From the NCBI GenBank assembly GCA_032052615.1, contig DAMBWF010000008.1:1-64000 (forward strand): a DNA stretch of 64,000 nt, in the 5' to 3' direction. The notes below the pieces were generated by a model. It searched no databases. It saw only the letters and a program-made list of their open reading frames with translations, and was not told the origin of the DNA. The position numbers and the translations under genes are program-made. Below are positions 26,233 to 34,984 of this stretch, one piece after another. How positions within the stretch are numbered: the first letter of the stretch is position 1; each line of letters starts with the position of its first letter. The stretch comes from Pseudomonas_T sp032052615 (GTDB lineage Bacteria; Pseudomonadota; Gammaproteobacteria; Pseudomonadales; Pseudomonadaceae).

Positions 26233-27477
26233 ATGAAACCGATTCCCCGAGCATCCGCCCCGGACAGCACCCTCGCCCTGTTGCGCGAAGGCTACGGCTT
26301 CATCCACGACCGCTGCGAGCGGTTGCAAAGCCCGATCTTCGCGACCCGCCTGCTGTTGCAGCGCACCCTGTGCATGCGGGGCGAGGAAGCGGCCCGGTTG
26401 TTCTACGACACGGACCGGTTCTCCCGCGCCCATGCCCTGCCGCGCATGATGCAGAGCACCCTCGTCGGCAAGGGCGGGGTGCAGGGGCTGGACGGCGCGG
26501 CCCACCGGGTACGCAAGGCCCTGTTCATGTCGCTGATGACGGCGGAACAGGTGCGGGCGTTGGTCCAGGGCTTCGAGGCGCAGTGGCTGGCGGCCCTGCC
26601 CCGCTGGGCGGAAATGGCCGAGGTGGATGTCTTCGTGGCGGTGCAGACCCTGCTCTGCCGCACCGTGTGCGACTGGGCGGGCGTGCCCTTGCCGGAGCGC
26701 GACGTGGAGCGGCGGCGCGCCCAATTGGCGAGCCTGATCGACGGCGCGGGCGGCGTCGGCCTCCGGCATTTCCGCGCGCGAGCCGCGCGGCGGGCGACGG
26801 AGCGCTGGATCGCGGACCTGGTCGAGGCGGTCCGAAGCGGGCGCCTGTCGGTCGCTCCGGATCGCGCGTTGGCCCGGGTCAGCCTGCACCGGGACGACGA
26901 CGGCGAACTCATGCCCAGCCGGATCGCCGCGGTGGAGCTGCTGAACCTGCTGCGCCCCACGGTGGCGGTGGCCCATTTCATCCTGTTCGCCGCTCTGAAC
27001 CTGGAGCGCTTCGGGCAATGGCGAACCCGGCTGGCCACCGACGACCATGCGCGGGAACTGTTCGCCCAGGAAGTGCGCCGGCTCCATAGCTTCTTTCCCT
27101 TCGCCACGGCGCGGGTGAGGGAAGACTTCGAGTGGCGGGGCTACCGCTTCGAACGGGGAACCCGGGTGATGCTCGACCTGTTCGGCACCAACCGCGACCG
27201 CGCGCGCTGGGACGACCCCGATACCTTCCGGCCCGAGCGCTTCGAGCAGTGGGATAGGAGCCCCTATGGCTTCATCGCCCAGGGCGGCGGCGACCCCCAC
27301 CAAGGCCATCGCTGCCCCGGCGAGCGGCTGGCCATCGACCTGATGACGTGCGCGCTACGCCTGCTCACCACGCGGATGCGCTACAGCGTGCCCAACCCTT
27401 CTCCCGAGGTGGACCTGCGGCGCATGCCGATGCTGCCGAAGCGGCGCTGGGTGATCGCCGAGGTGGAGCCGCTCTAG
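26233..27477 (+). CDS. CYP152-family cytochrome P450, fatty acid peroxygenase
   Basis: The 414-residue heme-thiolate enzyme uses hydrogen peroxide instead of a reductase. The heme-ligand motif is GHRCPGE (Cys361). The I-helix lacks the usual acid-alcohol pair and has the CYP152 Arg-Pro (NLLRPTVAVA, Arg241-Pro242), where the Arg binds the fatty-acid carboxylate. At the position that is His85 in the decarboxylase OleT, this protein has Gln (GVQGLD, Gln84), as in the hydroxylases P450-BSbeta and SPalpha. Fatty acid alpha/beta-hydroxylation is therefore more likely than alkene formation. CAGGAC lies ahead of the ATG. Confidence 0.92.
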   Translation: MKPIPRASAPDSTLALLREGYGFIHDRCERLQSPIFATRLLLQRTLCMRGEEAARLFYDTDRFSRAHALPRMMQSTLVGKGGVQGLDGAAHRVRKALFMSLMTAEQVRALVQGFEAQWLAALPRWAEMAEVDVFVAVQTLLCRTVCDWAGVPLPERDVERRRAQLASLIDGAGGVGLRHFRARAARRATERWIADLVEAVRSGRLSVAPDRALARVSLHRDDDGELMPSRIAAVELLNLLRPTVAVAHFILFAALNLERFGQWRTRLATDDHARELFAQEVRRLHSFFPFATARVREDFEWRGYRFERGTRVMLDLFGTNRDRARWDDPDTFRPERFEQWDRSPYGFIAQGGGDPHQGHRCPGERLAIDLMTCALRLLTTRMRYSVPNPSPEVDLRRMPMLPKRRWVIAEVEPL

Positions 27478-27517
27478 CGGCGACGAATGCTCTTTCAGCC
27501 TTTCCGCAGGAAACCCT

Positions 27518-28516
27518 ATGGATGCCCCCAAGCGTATTCAGTATTCGAGCTTCCCTCCCATCGAGGAGCCCAGGCGCAGCGGCATGCTCCAGGTCGACGC
27601 GCGGCATACGCTGTACTGGGAGGATTCGGGCAACCGCGACGGCATCCCGACCGTGTACGTCCACGGCGGGCCGGGTGAAGGCGCGCCGCCGTCCAAGCGC
27701 CAGTTCTGGGACCCGGAGGCCTATCGCATCGTCCTCTTCGACCAGCGCGGCGCGCTGCGCTCCACGCCCTTGGCGGAACTGGAGGACAACACCACCCAGC
27801 ACCTGATCGAGGACATGGAAAGGCTTCGCGAGATGCTCGGCATCGAACGCTGGCTGGTAACGGGCGGGTCCTGGGGTACCACTCTCGCCCTCGCCTACGG
27901 GCAGGCCCACCCCGAGCGCTGCCTGGGGTTCATTCTGCGCGGGGTGTTCCTCGGTACCCCGGACGAGATTCACTGGTTCATGTACGGCATGCGGCGCTTC
28001 TTCCCCCGGGCTTACGAGGACTTCGCGCAGTGGATTCCCGAGGATGAGCGTGATGACTTGCTGGAGGCCTACTTCACGCGCCTCACCCACGACGACGCCG
28101 ACCTGCGGCTGGACGCGGCGCGGCGCTGGGTCAAGTATTCCGGGAGCTGCTCCCTCTTGCGGCACGATCCCGAAGGCGTGGAAGGCCAGGCCGAAGACGA
28201 GCGGACGGTGCTGGGGATGGGGCGGCTGGATGCCTGGTATTTCAAGCACCTGTGCTTTCTCGAAGAAGATCAGTTGATCCGCGATATCGGACGGATCGCC
28301 CACCTGCCCTGCGTCATCATCCAGGGCGGCCACGACATGATCGCCACGCCGAACTCGGCCTACCGGCTGCACAAGGCCTGGCCCGGCTCGGTGCTCAACA
28401 TGGTGCCCGACGCCGGCCATTCGCCCATGGAGCCCGGCACGCTGAGCGGCCTGATCGAGGCCACCGAAGCGTTCAAGCGGACAGGCCAGTTCGTTCACCG
28501 GGACGCCGGCGCCTGA
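27518..28516 (+). CDS. proline iminopeptidase-type alpha/beta hydrolase (S33)
   Basis: The 332-residue cytoplasmic hydrolase has the oxyanion motif HGGPGEG, FDQRGALRS, nucleophile Ser in GGSWGTT, an Asp in GGHDMIATP and the final His in DAGHSP. Prolyl aminopeptidases remove N-terminal proline. The usual QRGCGRS is QRGALRS here, so specificity may differ. It starts 40 bases after the P450 stop, and a small gene follows, so the three may be cotranscribed. Confidence 0.87.
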   Translation: MDAPKRIQYSSFPPIEEPRRSGMLQVDARHTLYWEDSGNRDGIPTVYVHGGPGEGAPPSKRQFWDPEAYRIVLFDQRGALRSTPLAELEDNTTQHLIEDMERLREMLGIERWLVTGGSWGTTLALAYGQAHPERCLGFILRGVFLGTPDEIHWFMYGMRRFFPRAYEDFAQWIPEDERDDLLEAYFTRLTHDDADLRLDAARRWVKYSGSCSLLRHDPEGVEGQAEDERTVLGMGRLDAWYFKHLCFLEEDQLIRDIGRIAHLPCVIIQGGHDMIATPNSAYRLHKAWPGSVLNMVPDAGHSPMEPGTLSGLIEATEAFKRTGQFVHRDAGA

Positions 28517-28556
28517 GTCGCGCGGCCCGACCTACCCTCGCGCTGAAGGACATGCC

Positions 28557-28808
28557 ATGCACACTCCGTCCGACTCCGTCCCGCTCACCTTCGCCCGCCT
28601 CCACCTGGGGGACCGCTTCACGCTGATCGACGGTGGTCAGCGCCTGTTCACCAAGGTGGCCGAGGACCGCGCCCGGGAGCACGGCGTGCATTCGATCAAC
28701 CTCAAGGAAGAAGGCTACGGCCAGGCCGACGACCCCGTGGTATCCCTGGCGGGGGACATGCCGGTGGCTTATGTCCCGGTGGGCGGCCCGCTGCGGGTCG
28801 GCGGGTGA
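28557..28808 (+). CDS. small hypothetical protein (83 aa)
   Basis: The product begins MHTPSDSVPLTFARLHLGDRF and is a compact beta-rich sequence by eye (DRFTLIDGGQRLFTKV), with no signal peptide. GAAGGACA lies just upstream of the ATG, giving a plausible ribosome binding site. It is 40 bases after the peptidase gene and ends before the converging cyoE. I do not recognise the family, though short proteins of this form with a GDRF start are common in Pseudomonas. Confidence 0.62.
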   Translation: MHTPSDSVPLTFARLHLGDRFTLIDGGQRLFTKVAEDRAREHGVHSINLKEEGYGQADDPVVSLAGDMPVAYVPVGGPLRVGG

Positions 28809-28824
28809 CGCAAGAGCGGTCCGC

Positions 28825-29694
28825 TCAGGGCAGGACCGGGGGACGGAAATCCAGTGACATCATCAGGCTCAGGGCGCTGATGGTGACGATGGAAAACATG
28901 AACACCCGCCGCGCCCACTGGCGCGGGTCCTTGGCGCGTGGCCCGGTCCAGGCCATGTGCAGCCAATACAGGCCCATCACCACCGCCACGGCCAAGTAGG
29001 CCATGCCGGTGTAGCCGATCAAGGTCAGCATCAGGGTGGCGATCACGAAGGCCAGGATGTACAGCACGATGTGCTGGCGGGTCACCGCCATGCCCCGCGC
29101 CACCGGCAGCACCGGCAGCGAGGCCGCCAGGTAGTCCTTGAAGCGGAAGATGGCGATGGCATAGGAATGGGGCATCTGCCAGAGGCTGAACATCACCAGC
29201 AGGATCAGCGCCGCCCAATCGAAGGTCTGGCTCACGGCGCAGTAGCCGATCACCGGCGGCATCGCCCCGGAAAGGCTGCCCACCAGGGTGCCGTGCACCG
29301 AGGTGCGCTTGAGGCACAGGCTGTACAGGCCGACGTAGACCACGAAGCCGATCAGGGCGAACAGCGCGGCGAGGGGATTGGCCAAGCGGTACAGCAGGGC
29401 GAAGCCCGCGCCTCCCAGGACCACGCCGTACGCCAGCGCCACCCGCACCGAGATCACCCCTTGCACCAGGGCCCGCCGTCGCGTGCGGGCCATCTTCACG
29501 TCGATGTCGCGGTCGATGCAGTTGTTGAACACGCAGGCGCTTCCGACCACCAGCGACGTGCCCAGCAACGTGGCGAGCAGCAACCCGAGGTCGATGTCGC
29601 CCCGGGAGGCCAGGAAGAACCCCCCGGCCACCGACAGCAGGTTGCCGAAGATGATGCCCGGCTTGGTGATCTGGATGAACGAAGCGATCCTCAC
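28825..29694 (-). CDS. cyoE: protoheme IX farnesyltransferase (heme O synthase)
   Basis: The 289-residue UbiA-family membrane enzyme makes heme O from heme B for the cytochrome bo oxidase. The first prenyl-diphosphate site is NNCIDRDID, and about eight hydrophobic segments follow. The motif MPHSYAIAIFRFKDY is typical. It is the last gene of cyoABCDE, 10 bases after cyoD. Confidence 0.95.
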   Translation of the reverse strand: MRIASFIQITKPGIIFGNLLSVAGGFFLASRGDIDLGLLLATLLGTSLVVGSACVFNNCIDRDIDVKMARTRRRALVQGVISVRVALAYGVVLGGAGFALLYRLANPLAALFALIGFVVYVGLYSLCLKRTSVHGTLVGSLSGAMPPVIGYCAVSQTFDWAALILLVMFSLWQMPHSYAIAIFRFKDYLAASLPVLPVARGMAVTRQHIVLYILAFVIATLMLTLIGYTGMAYLAVAVVMGLYWLHMAWTGPRAKDPRQWARRVFMFSIVTISALSLMMSLDFRPPVLP

Positions 29695-29704
29695 GGCGCC
29701 GGCC

Positions 29705-30043
29705 TCAATGAGCCAGCATGTTGTGGTGGACGTTGTACATGATCCACAACGACAGCACGACCAGCAGCCCGATGATCAGCACCGAGAAGGCCAGCGCTAT
29801 CAAGTTCCAGTGCTGCTCGGGCGACGTGTTGATGTGCAGGAAGTAGATCAGGTGGACGATCACCTGGATCACCGCGAACACCACCACGATCCAGAACGTC
29901 GCCACCTTCGGCAGCATGGGGTTCATCACCAGGGCGAAGGGGATCACCGTCAGGATGACCGACAGCACGAACCCCGTGAGGTAGGACTTGACGGTGCCGT
30001 GGCTGGAACCGGCGGTGCTATGGACTTGGCTCTGACTGGACAT
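29705..30043 (-). CDS. cyoD: cytochrome bo ubiquinol oxidase subunit IV
   Basis: The 112-residue small membrane subunit has three hydrophobic segments and the family motif HLIYFLHINTSPEQHWN. It assists assembly of subunit I. It starts directly after the cyoC stop with no intervening base. Confidence 0.93.
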   Translation of the reverse strand: MSSQSQVHSTAGSSHGTVKSYLTGFVLSVILTVIPFALVMNPMLPKVATFWIVVVFAVIQVIVHLIYFLHINTSPEQHWNLIALAFSVLIIGLLVVLSLWIMYNVHHNMLAH

Positions 30044-30655
30044 TTACATCACCCCGAACAGGTAAACGACGGTGAAAACGCAGATCCACACCACGTCGAG
30101 GAAGTGCCAGAACAGGCTCAGGCAGCTCATCCGCGTGGAGTTGGTGGTCGTGAGGCCCTTGCGGTACACCTGGAACATCACCACCGCCATCCACAGCAGG
30201 CCCGTGGTCACGTGCAGCCCGTGGGTGCCCACCAGGGTGAAGAAGCCGCTGAGGAAAGCGCTGCGGTTGGGACCGTTGCCCTCGGCGATCAGGTGGTGGA
30301 ATTCGTTGACCTCCATGCCAATGAAGGCCAGACCCAGGAGGAAGGTCACCCCCAGCCAGGCCAGCACGCGGTTCTTCGCCCCGGCGTTCTTCGCCAGCAT
30401 GGCGAAGCCGTAGGTGATGCTGCTGAACAGCAGAATGAAGGTTTCGGTCAGGACATAGGGCAGCTCGAAGATGTCCGCCCCGCTGGGTCCACCCGCCACG
30501 CTTTGACCGAGGACCGCATAGGTCGCGAACAGCGTCGCGAACAAAATGCAGTCGGTCATCAGGTAAATCCAGAAACCGAACACGGTAATGGAGCCGGCGT
30601 CCTCGTGACCGTGTTCCGACTCGTGGGCGGTTCCTTCCACGACGACCTGGATCAT
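30044..30655 (-). CDS. cyoC: cytochrome bo ubiquinol oxidase subunit III
   Basis: The 203-residue subunit of the heme-copper oxidase has five membrane segments and FGFWIYLMTDCILFATLFATY near the N-terminus and HFLDVVWICVFTVVYL at the end. Its ATG overlaps the cyoB stop (ATGA). Confidence 0.94.
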   Translation of the reverse strand: MIQVVVEGTAHESEHGHEDAGSITVFGFWIYLMTDCILFATLFATYAVLGQSVAGGPSGADIFELPYVLTETFILLFSSITYGFAMLAKNAGAKNRVLAWLGVTFLLGLAFIGMEVNEFHHLIAEGNGPNRSAFLSGFFTLVGTHGLHVTTGLLWMAVVMFQVYRKGLTTTNSTRMSCLSLFWHFLDVVWICVFTVVYLFGVM

Positions 30656-32631
30656 GCCTGAGCCTCCACCAATTTTTGCAGTCGTTGGTTCTCGATGCGC
30701 GCCACTTCTTCGGCGGGCACGTAATAGTCGATGTCATCGTCGTTGCTGCGCATGATGAAGGCCACGATGGACGCCGCCAGACCAAGGGCGGCCAGCCACC
30801 AGATATGCCAGACCAGGGCGAAGCACATGATCATGCTGAACAGACTGATCACCAGACCCATGCCGGTGTTGCGCGGCATATGGATCTTCCGGTAGTCGGT
30901 CTCCACCAGGGTCTTCACCCCGCGTTCCTTCATGCCCCAGTAGGCGTCGATGTCATGCACCACCGGCTGCTCGGCGAAGTTGTAGAACGGCGGCGGCGAG
31001 GCGGTCGACCATTCCAGGGTGCGGCCGTCCCAGGGGTCGCCGGTGAGGTCGCGGTTCTGGTCGCGCTGGCGGATGCTGACGATGATCTGGGCCACCTGGC
31101 AGACGACCCCGCACAGGATGATGACCACGCCGACCACTTCCAGCAGCAGCAGCGGCCGCCACTCCGGCACGTCGAAGTGGTTCAGGCGCCGCGTCATGCC
31201 CATGAAGCCCAGGAAATAGGACGGCATGAAGGCGAAGTAGAAGCCGATGATCCAGCACCAGAAGGCCCCGCGTCCCAGCCGGTCGTTGAGCTTGAAGCCG
31301 AAGGCCTTGGGGAACCAGTAGGACATGCCGCACAGGTAGCCGAACACCGCGCCGCCGATGATGACGTTGTGGAAGTGAGCGATGAGGAACAGGCTGTTGT
31401 GCAACAGGAAGTCCGCCCCCGGCACGGCCAGCAGCACGCCGGTCATGCCGCCGATGCTGAAGGTGACGATGAAGCCCACGGTCCACAGCATCGGCGTCTC
31501 GAAGCGCACCCGGCCGCGGTACATGGTGAACAGCCAGGTGAAGATCTTCACCCCGGTGGGCACGGCGATGATCATCGTCATGATGCCGAAGAAGGCGTTG
31601 ACGTTCGCCCCGGCGCCCATGGTGAAGAAGTGGTGCACCCAGACGATGAAGGACAGCACCGTGATCACGATGGTCGCCCACACCAGGGAGGTATAGCCGA
31701 ACAGGCGCTTGCGGCTGAAGGTGGAGGCCACCTCCGAGAAAATGCCGAACGCCGGCAGGATCAGGATGTACACCTCCGGATGGCCCCAGGCCCAGATGAG
31801 GTTGACGTACATCATCGGGTTGCCGCCCAGCTCGTTGGTGAAGAAGTGCATGTCCAGGTAGCGGTCCAGGCTGAGCATGAACAGCGTGGCGGTGAGGATC
31901 GGGAAGGCCGCCAGGATCAGGATCGAGGTGCACAGCACGGTCCAGGTGAATACCGGCATCTTGAACAGGGTCATGCCGGTGGTGCGCATCTTCAGGATGG
32001 TGACGAAGAAGTTGACCCCCGTGAGCAACGTCCCCACCCCGGATATCTGTAACGACCATATGTAGTAGTCCACCCCGACCCCGGGGCTGTACCCCAGCTC
32101 CGACAAGGGCGGGTAGGCCACCCAGCCGGTGCGGGCGAACTCGCCCACGGCGAGGGAGATGTTGACCAGCATCGCCCCGGCCACGAACAGCCAGAAGCTC
32201 AGGGCGTTGAGGAAGGGGAAGGCCACGTCGCGGGCGCCGATCTGCAGCGGCACCACGATGTTCATCAGGCCCACCACGAAGGGCATGGCCATGAAGAAGA
32301 TCATGATCACACCGTGGGCGGTGAAGATCTGGTCGTAGTGCTCCGGCGGCAGGTAACCCGCCGACCCGCTGGCCGCCATGGCCTGCTGGGTGCGCATCAT
32401 GATGGCGTCGGAGAACCCCCGCAGCAGCATCACCAGGGCCACCACGATGTACATTACGCCGATGCGCTTGTGGTCCACCGAGGTGAACCATTCCGTCCAC
32501 AGGTAGGACCATTTGCGGTAGTAGGTGATGGCGCCGACACCGGCCAGGCCGATCAGCGCCACGACCGCCAGCGTCCACATGACGATCGGTTCGCTCGTCG
32601 GGATGGCTTCCAGGGTCAGTTTTCCGAACAT
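30652..32631 (-). CDS. cyoB: cytochrome bo ubiquinol oxidase subunit I
   Basis: The 659-residue catalytic subunit binds the low-spin heme, heme O and CuB, and reduces oxygen while pumping protons. Key sites are visible: FTAHGVIMIFF (heme ligand His), WAWGHPEVYILILP (CuB His and the cross-linked Tyr), VWVHHFFTMG (CuB His pair) and IAHFHNVIIGG (heme ligands). Length matches the family. Confidence 0.97.
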   Translation of the reverse strand: MFGKLTLEAIPTSEPIVMWTLAVVALIGLAGVGAITYYRKWSYLWTEWFTSVDHKRIGVMYIVVALVMLLRGFSDAIMMRTQQAMAASGSAGYLPPEHYDQIFTAHGVIMIFFMAMPFVVGLMNIVVPLQIGARDVAFPFLNALSFWLFVAGAMLVNISLAVGEFARTGWVAYPPLSELGYSPGVGVDYYIWSLQISGVGTLLTGVNFFVTILKMRTTGMTLFKMPVFTWTVLCTSILILAAFPILTATLFMLSLDRYLDMHFFTNELGGNPMMYVNLIWAWGHPEVYILILPAFGIFSEVASTFSRKRLFGYTSLVWATIVITVLSFIVWVHHFFTMGAGANVNAFFGIMTMIIAVPTGVKIFTWLFTMYRGRVRFETPMLWTVGFIVTFSIGGMTGVLLAVPGADFLLHNSLFLIAHFHNVIIGGAVFGYLCGMSYWFPKAFGFKLNDRLGRGAFWCWIIGFYFAFMPSYFLGFMGMTRRLNHFDVPEWRPLLLLEVVGVVIILCGVVCQVAQIIVSIRQRDQNRDLTGDPWDGRTLEWSTASPPPFYNFAEQPVVHDIDAYWGMKERGVKTLVETDYRKIHMPRNTGMGLVISLFSMIMCFALVWHIWWLAALGLAASIVAFIMRSNDDDIDYYVPAEEVARIENQRLQKLVEAQA

Positions 32632-32636
32632 GCTCT

Positions 32637-33566
32637 TTACTCCTTGATCCCGGCGGAAGGTTCGATCCGCCCCATGTCTTGCATGCGATGCTCGACTTCA
32701 CGGGAACGGTTCATGCCTTCGTACTTATCGATGATGGTCTGGAACAGATCCGGCTGGATCGAGGCGTAGTGCTCCACCGGGTGCTTGACGGTGGGCCGGG
32801 CGAGCGTGGCGTAGCTGTCCTTGTCCAGCCGCTTGCCGCCGGCCTTCACGTCGCGCACCCATTTGTCGAAACCCGCCGCGTCGACGGCCAGGGTCTGGAA
32901 ATGCATGTCGGAGAAGCCCTTGCCGTTGTAGTTGGCGGCGATCCCGGTGTACTCCCCCGCCTCGTTGGCGATCAGGTGCAACTGGGTCTGCATGCCGGCC
33001 ATGGCGTAGATCTGCCCGCCCAGGGCGGGAATGAAGAACGAGGTCATGGCACCGTCGGAGGTCACCCGGAAGTTCACCGGCCGGTCGACCGGCATGGCCA
33101 GTTCGTTGACCGAGGCGATCCCCAGTTCCGGATAGATGAACAGCCACTTCCAGTCGGTCGCGACCACCTGGACCACCACCGGCTCGGCGTCGGACTCGAG
33201 GGGCCGGTAAGGGTCCAGCTCATGGGTGGTCTTCCAGGTCACCGCGCCCAGGATGATGATGATCACCAGGGGCACGCCCCAGACCACCATCTCGATCTTC
33301 TTCGAATGCGCCCATTCGGGGGTGTAGCGGGCCGATTCGTTGGACGCCCGATACTTCACCGAGAAGACGAAGGCCATGATGATCACCGGGACCACCACCA
33401 GCAGCATCAGCAGGGTGGAAAGGATGATCAGGTTGCGCTGTTCGAGCCCCACCTGCCCTTTCGGGTTGAACAGCACCATGTCGCAGCCGCCGAGGGCCAG
33501 GGTGCCGACGAGGAGCATCAAGCCGGCGAGGACTCTGTAACCGAGGAATCTGTTCTGCATAGTCAT
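32637..33566 (-). CDS. cyoA: cytochrome bo ubiquinol oxidase subunit II
   Basis: The 309-residue lipoprotein subunit has a lipobox LALGGC, two membrane helices, then a cupredoxin-fold periplasmic domain without the CuA ligands, as expected for a quinol oxidase. WKWLFIYPELGIASVNELAMP is characteristic. Start choice: ATG 33566 or 33560, both just before the signal peptide. Neither has a strong Shine-Dalgarno. ATG 33566 overlaps the stop of the small upstream ORF as ATGA, which favours coupled initiation there. Confidence 0.93.
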   Translation of the reverse strand: MTMQNRFLGYRVLAGLMLLVGTLALGGCDMVLFNPKGQVGLEQRNLIILSTLLMLLVVVPVIIMAFVFSVKYRASNESARYTPEWAHSKKIEMVVWGVPLVIIIILGAVTWKTTHELDPYRPLESDAEPVVVQVVATDWKWLFIYPELGIASVNELAMPVDRPVNFRVTSDGAMTSFFIPALGGQIYAMAGMQTQLHLIANEAGEYTGIAANYNGKGFSDMHFQTLAVDAAGFDKWVRDVKAGGKRLDKDSYATLARPTVKHPVEHYASIQPDLFQTIIDKYEGMNRSREVEHRMQDMGRIEPSAGIKE

Positions 33567-33787
33567 ACCATGACGGTTTCGCTGGTGGCCGTGGCGAGCG
33601 CCCCACGGGGCCTGGTCTCGATCCCGACCGCTATTCCCTGGAGCCGCGAGAAGCGCCTCCTTCCGCACGCGCCCCGCGAGGCCGCATTGGCGCGTTCATC
33701 GCGACCCGCGCGCACTCTTGATCGATTGGGTTCGACGCTATCCTGGGCGGGCTTCCCGGTGCCCTTCGCGCTCTGTGAGGCAAGCAT
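33563..33787 (-). CDS. candidate small leader ORF translationally coupled to cyoA (74 aa)
   Basis: ATG 33787 is preceded by AAAGGAG at ideal spacing (GGAG, then six bases), the best ribosome binding site in this region. The frame runs 74 codons and its TGA overlaps the cyoA ATG as ATGA. The product is basic and Ala/Arg-rich (MLASQSAKGTGKPAQDSVEP at the start), with no recognised domain. Third-position GC is lower than in the cyo genes. It may be a real small gene or a leader whose translation governs cyoA. The rest of the gap, 33788-33910, must hold the cyo promoter; I see no clear consensus box there. Confidence 0.45.
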   Translation of the reverse strand: MLASQSAKGTGKPAQDSVEPNRSRVRAGRDERANAASRGACGRRRFSRLQGIAVGIETRPRGALATATSETVMV

Positions 33788-33910
33788 CCCGTGCTCCTTT
33801 AAACGCTGGCGGCAGTGAGGCAGCTTTTTTAGAAGCGACCTGGGTGAAATAGTTGGAATCGATTTCCCGAGGCAGTGACGAACGGCGCGCTCGCCCCCGA
33901 CGAATCAGCG

Positions 33911-34798
33911 TCAGGTCGAGTCCACCCGCTGACCCAGCGCGCCCTCGCCGTCTGCCGGGCGGGCTTTCTGGCCTGGCTCGGCCGCCCGCTCCCATTCCCG
34001 CAGGTCGTGACTGCAGAAGATTGCCACCTCGTCGCCCCGGGTCCGGGCCAGCGCGCGCAGGCGGTCCTGGTTGCGCATCCGGGCCACGCGATCGGTCTCC
34101 ATCATCCATTGGTAGAAGCGCATCCCGGGCGGGCAGTGGCGCTCGGGGCGGTGGACCTCGTCATGGAAGAAATAGGCGTCGCCGGCGTGGAGCATCCAGC
34201 CTGCGGCGGTACGCACGGCAATGCCGGCATGGCCGGTGGTGTGGCCAGGCAGCGGCACCAGCAGGATGTCTTCCGCCTCGGCCCCCAGCACCGGCCGCAC
34301 CGACTCGAAGCCGAACCAAGCGTCCCCCTGGGGCTCGTAGAAGGCCCAGTCCTCCACGTCCCGCCATTGCGGCTCGCGAAAGCGGCGCCGGCCGAGCCAG
34401 TCCCGGGCCTGGCGGGCCTGTTGCATTTCCTCGCCCATCACGTGCACCCGGGCCCAGGGGAAGTCCTGCAGGCCGCCGGCGTGATCGAAGTCCAGGTGGG
34501 TCAGGAGGATGTGGCGCACGTCATGGGCCTCGAAGCCCAGCCGACGGACCTGCTCCAGGGCGGTGAAACGGGGCTCGAGCTGGATGTTGTTGAACACCCG
34601 GAAGAACCGGCTCAGGCGCTCGGGCTGGCGGATGTCGCCCTGGCCGAAGCCGGTGTCCACCAGGACCAGGCCGTTGCGTTCGGTTTCGATCAGCAGGCAA
34701 TGGCACGCCAGGCAGGCGGTCAGCCCTCGGCTGTAGCCATCGAAGAGCGCGCCGCCCACTGGGCACATGCAGCCGCAATTCAAATGGTGGACACGCAT
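33911..34798 (-). CDS. metallo-beta-lactamase fold hydrolase, AHL-lactonase-like
   Basis: The 295-residue enzyme resembles the AiiA-type lactonase branch. The metal motif reads LLTHLDFDHAGG, with Asp where HxHxDH has its second His. Later ligands are GHTTGHAG, the Asp in HAGDAYFF, and SHDLREWE near the end. The Cys-rich start (HLNCGCMCPVGG) is typical of this branch. ATG 34798 has AAGGAG at good spacing. Whether it opens acyl-homoserine lactones or another ester is not known. Confidence 0.8.
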   Translation of the reverse strand: MRVHHLNCGCMCPVGGALFDGYSRGLTACLACHCLLIETERNGLVLVDTGFGQGDIRQPERLSRFFRVFNNIQLEPRFTALEQVRRLGFEAHDVRHILLTHLDFDHAGGLQDFPWARVHVMGEEMQQARQARDWLGRRRFREPQWRDVEDWAFYEPQGDAWFGFESVRPVLGAEAEDILLVPLPGHTTGHAGIAVRTAAGWMLHAGDAYFFHDEVHRPERHCPPGMRFYQWMMETDRVARMRNQDRLRALARTRGDEVAIFCSHDLREWERAAEPGQKARPADGEGALGQRVDST

Positions 34799-34903
34799 GG
34801 CGGGCTCCTTCGACGGTCAGCGTTCTTGAACCGACCGGGTGATCGGCGCGGGAATTCAGGGAGAACGACGGGTGGGAAGCGCCGTGGGGCCCCGATAGCA
34901 AAA

Positions 34904-34937
34904 CGCCGCGCGCCATCCGGTCAGACAGCGCGCGGCG
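34904..34937 (-). terminator. intrinsic terminator after the ferritin-like gene pair
   Basis: A 10-bp perfect stem (CGCCGCGCGC / GCGCGCGGCG) with a 14-base loop is followed on the minus strand by TTTTGCT. It lies 48 bases past the stop of the second ferritin-like gene. Confidence 0.65.
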
Positions 34938-34984
34938 ATTGGAAGCGAAAGCGCCGCCCCGGAGGGGCCTCGCTCCGTCGGCGG

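Noticed and set aside
25455..26270. Long minus-strand frame through the 14-bp repeat, giving a Gly/Pro/Trp-rich repeat protein
   Set aside because: The repeat period is 14, with 13- and 15-base units, so no frame is maintained; the frame is open only because the DNA is GC-rich.
33724..33745. TTGATCGATTGGG as an Anr/Fnr box for the cyo operon
   Set aside because: Only the TTGAT half matches; the ATCAA half is absent, so the resemblance is probably chance.
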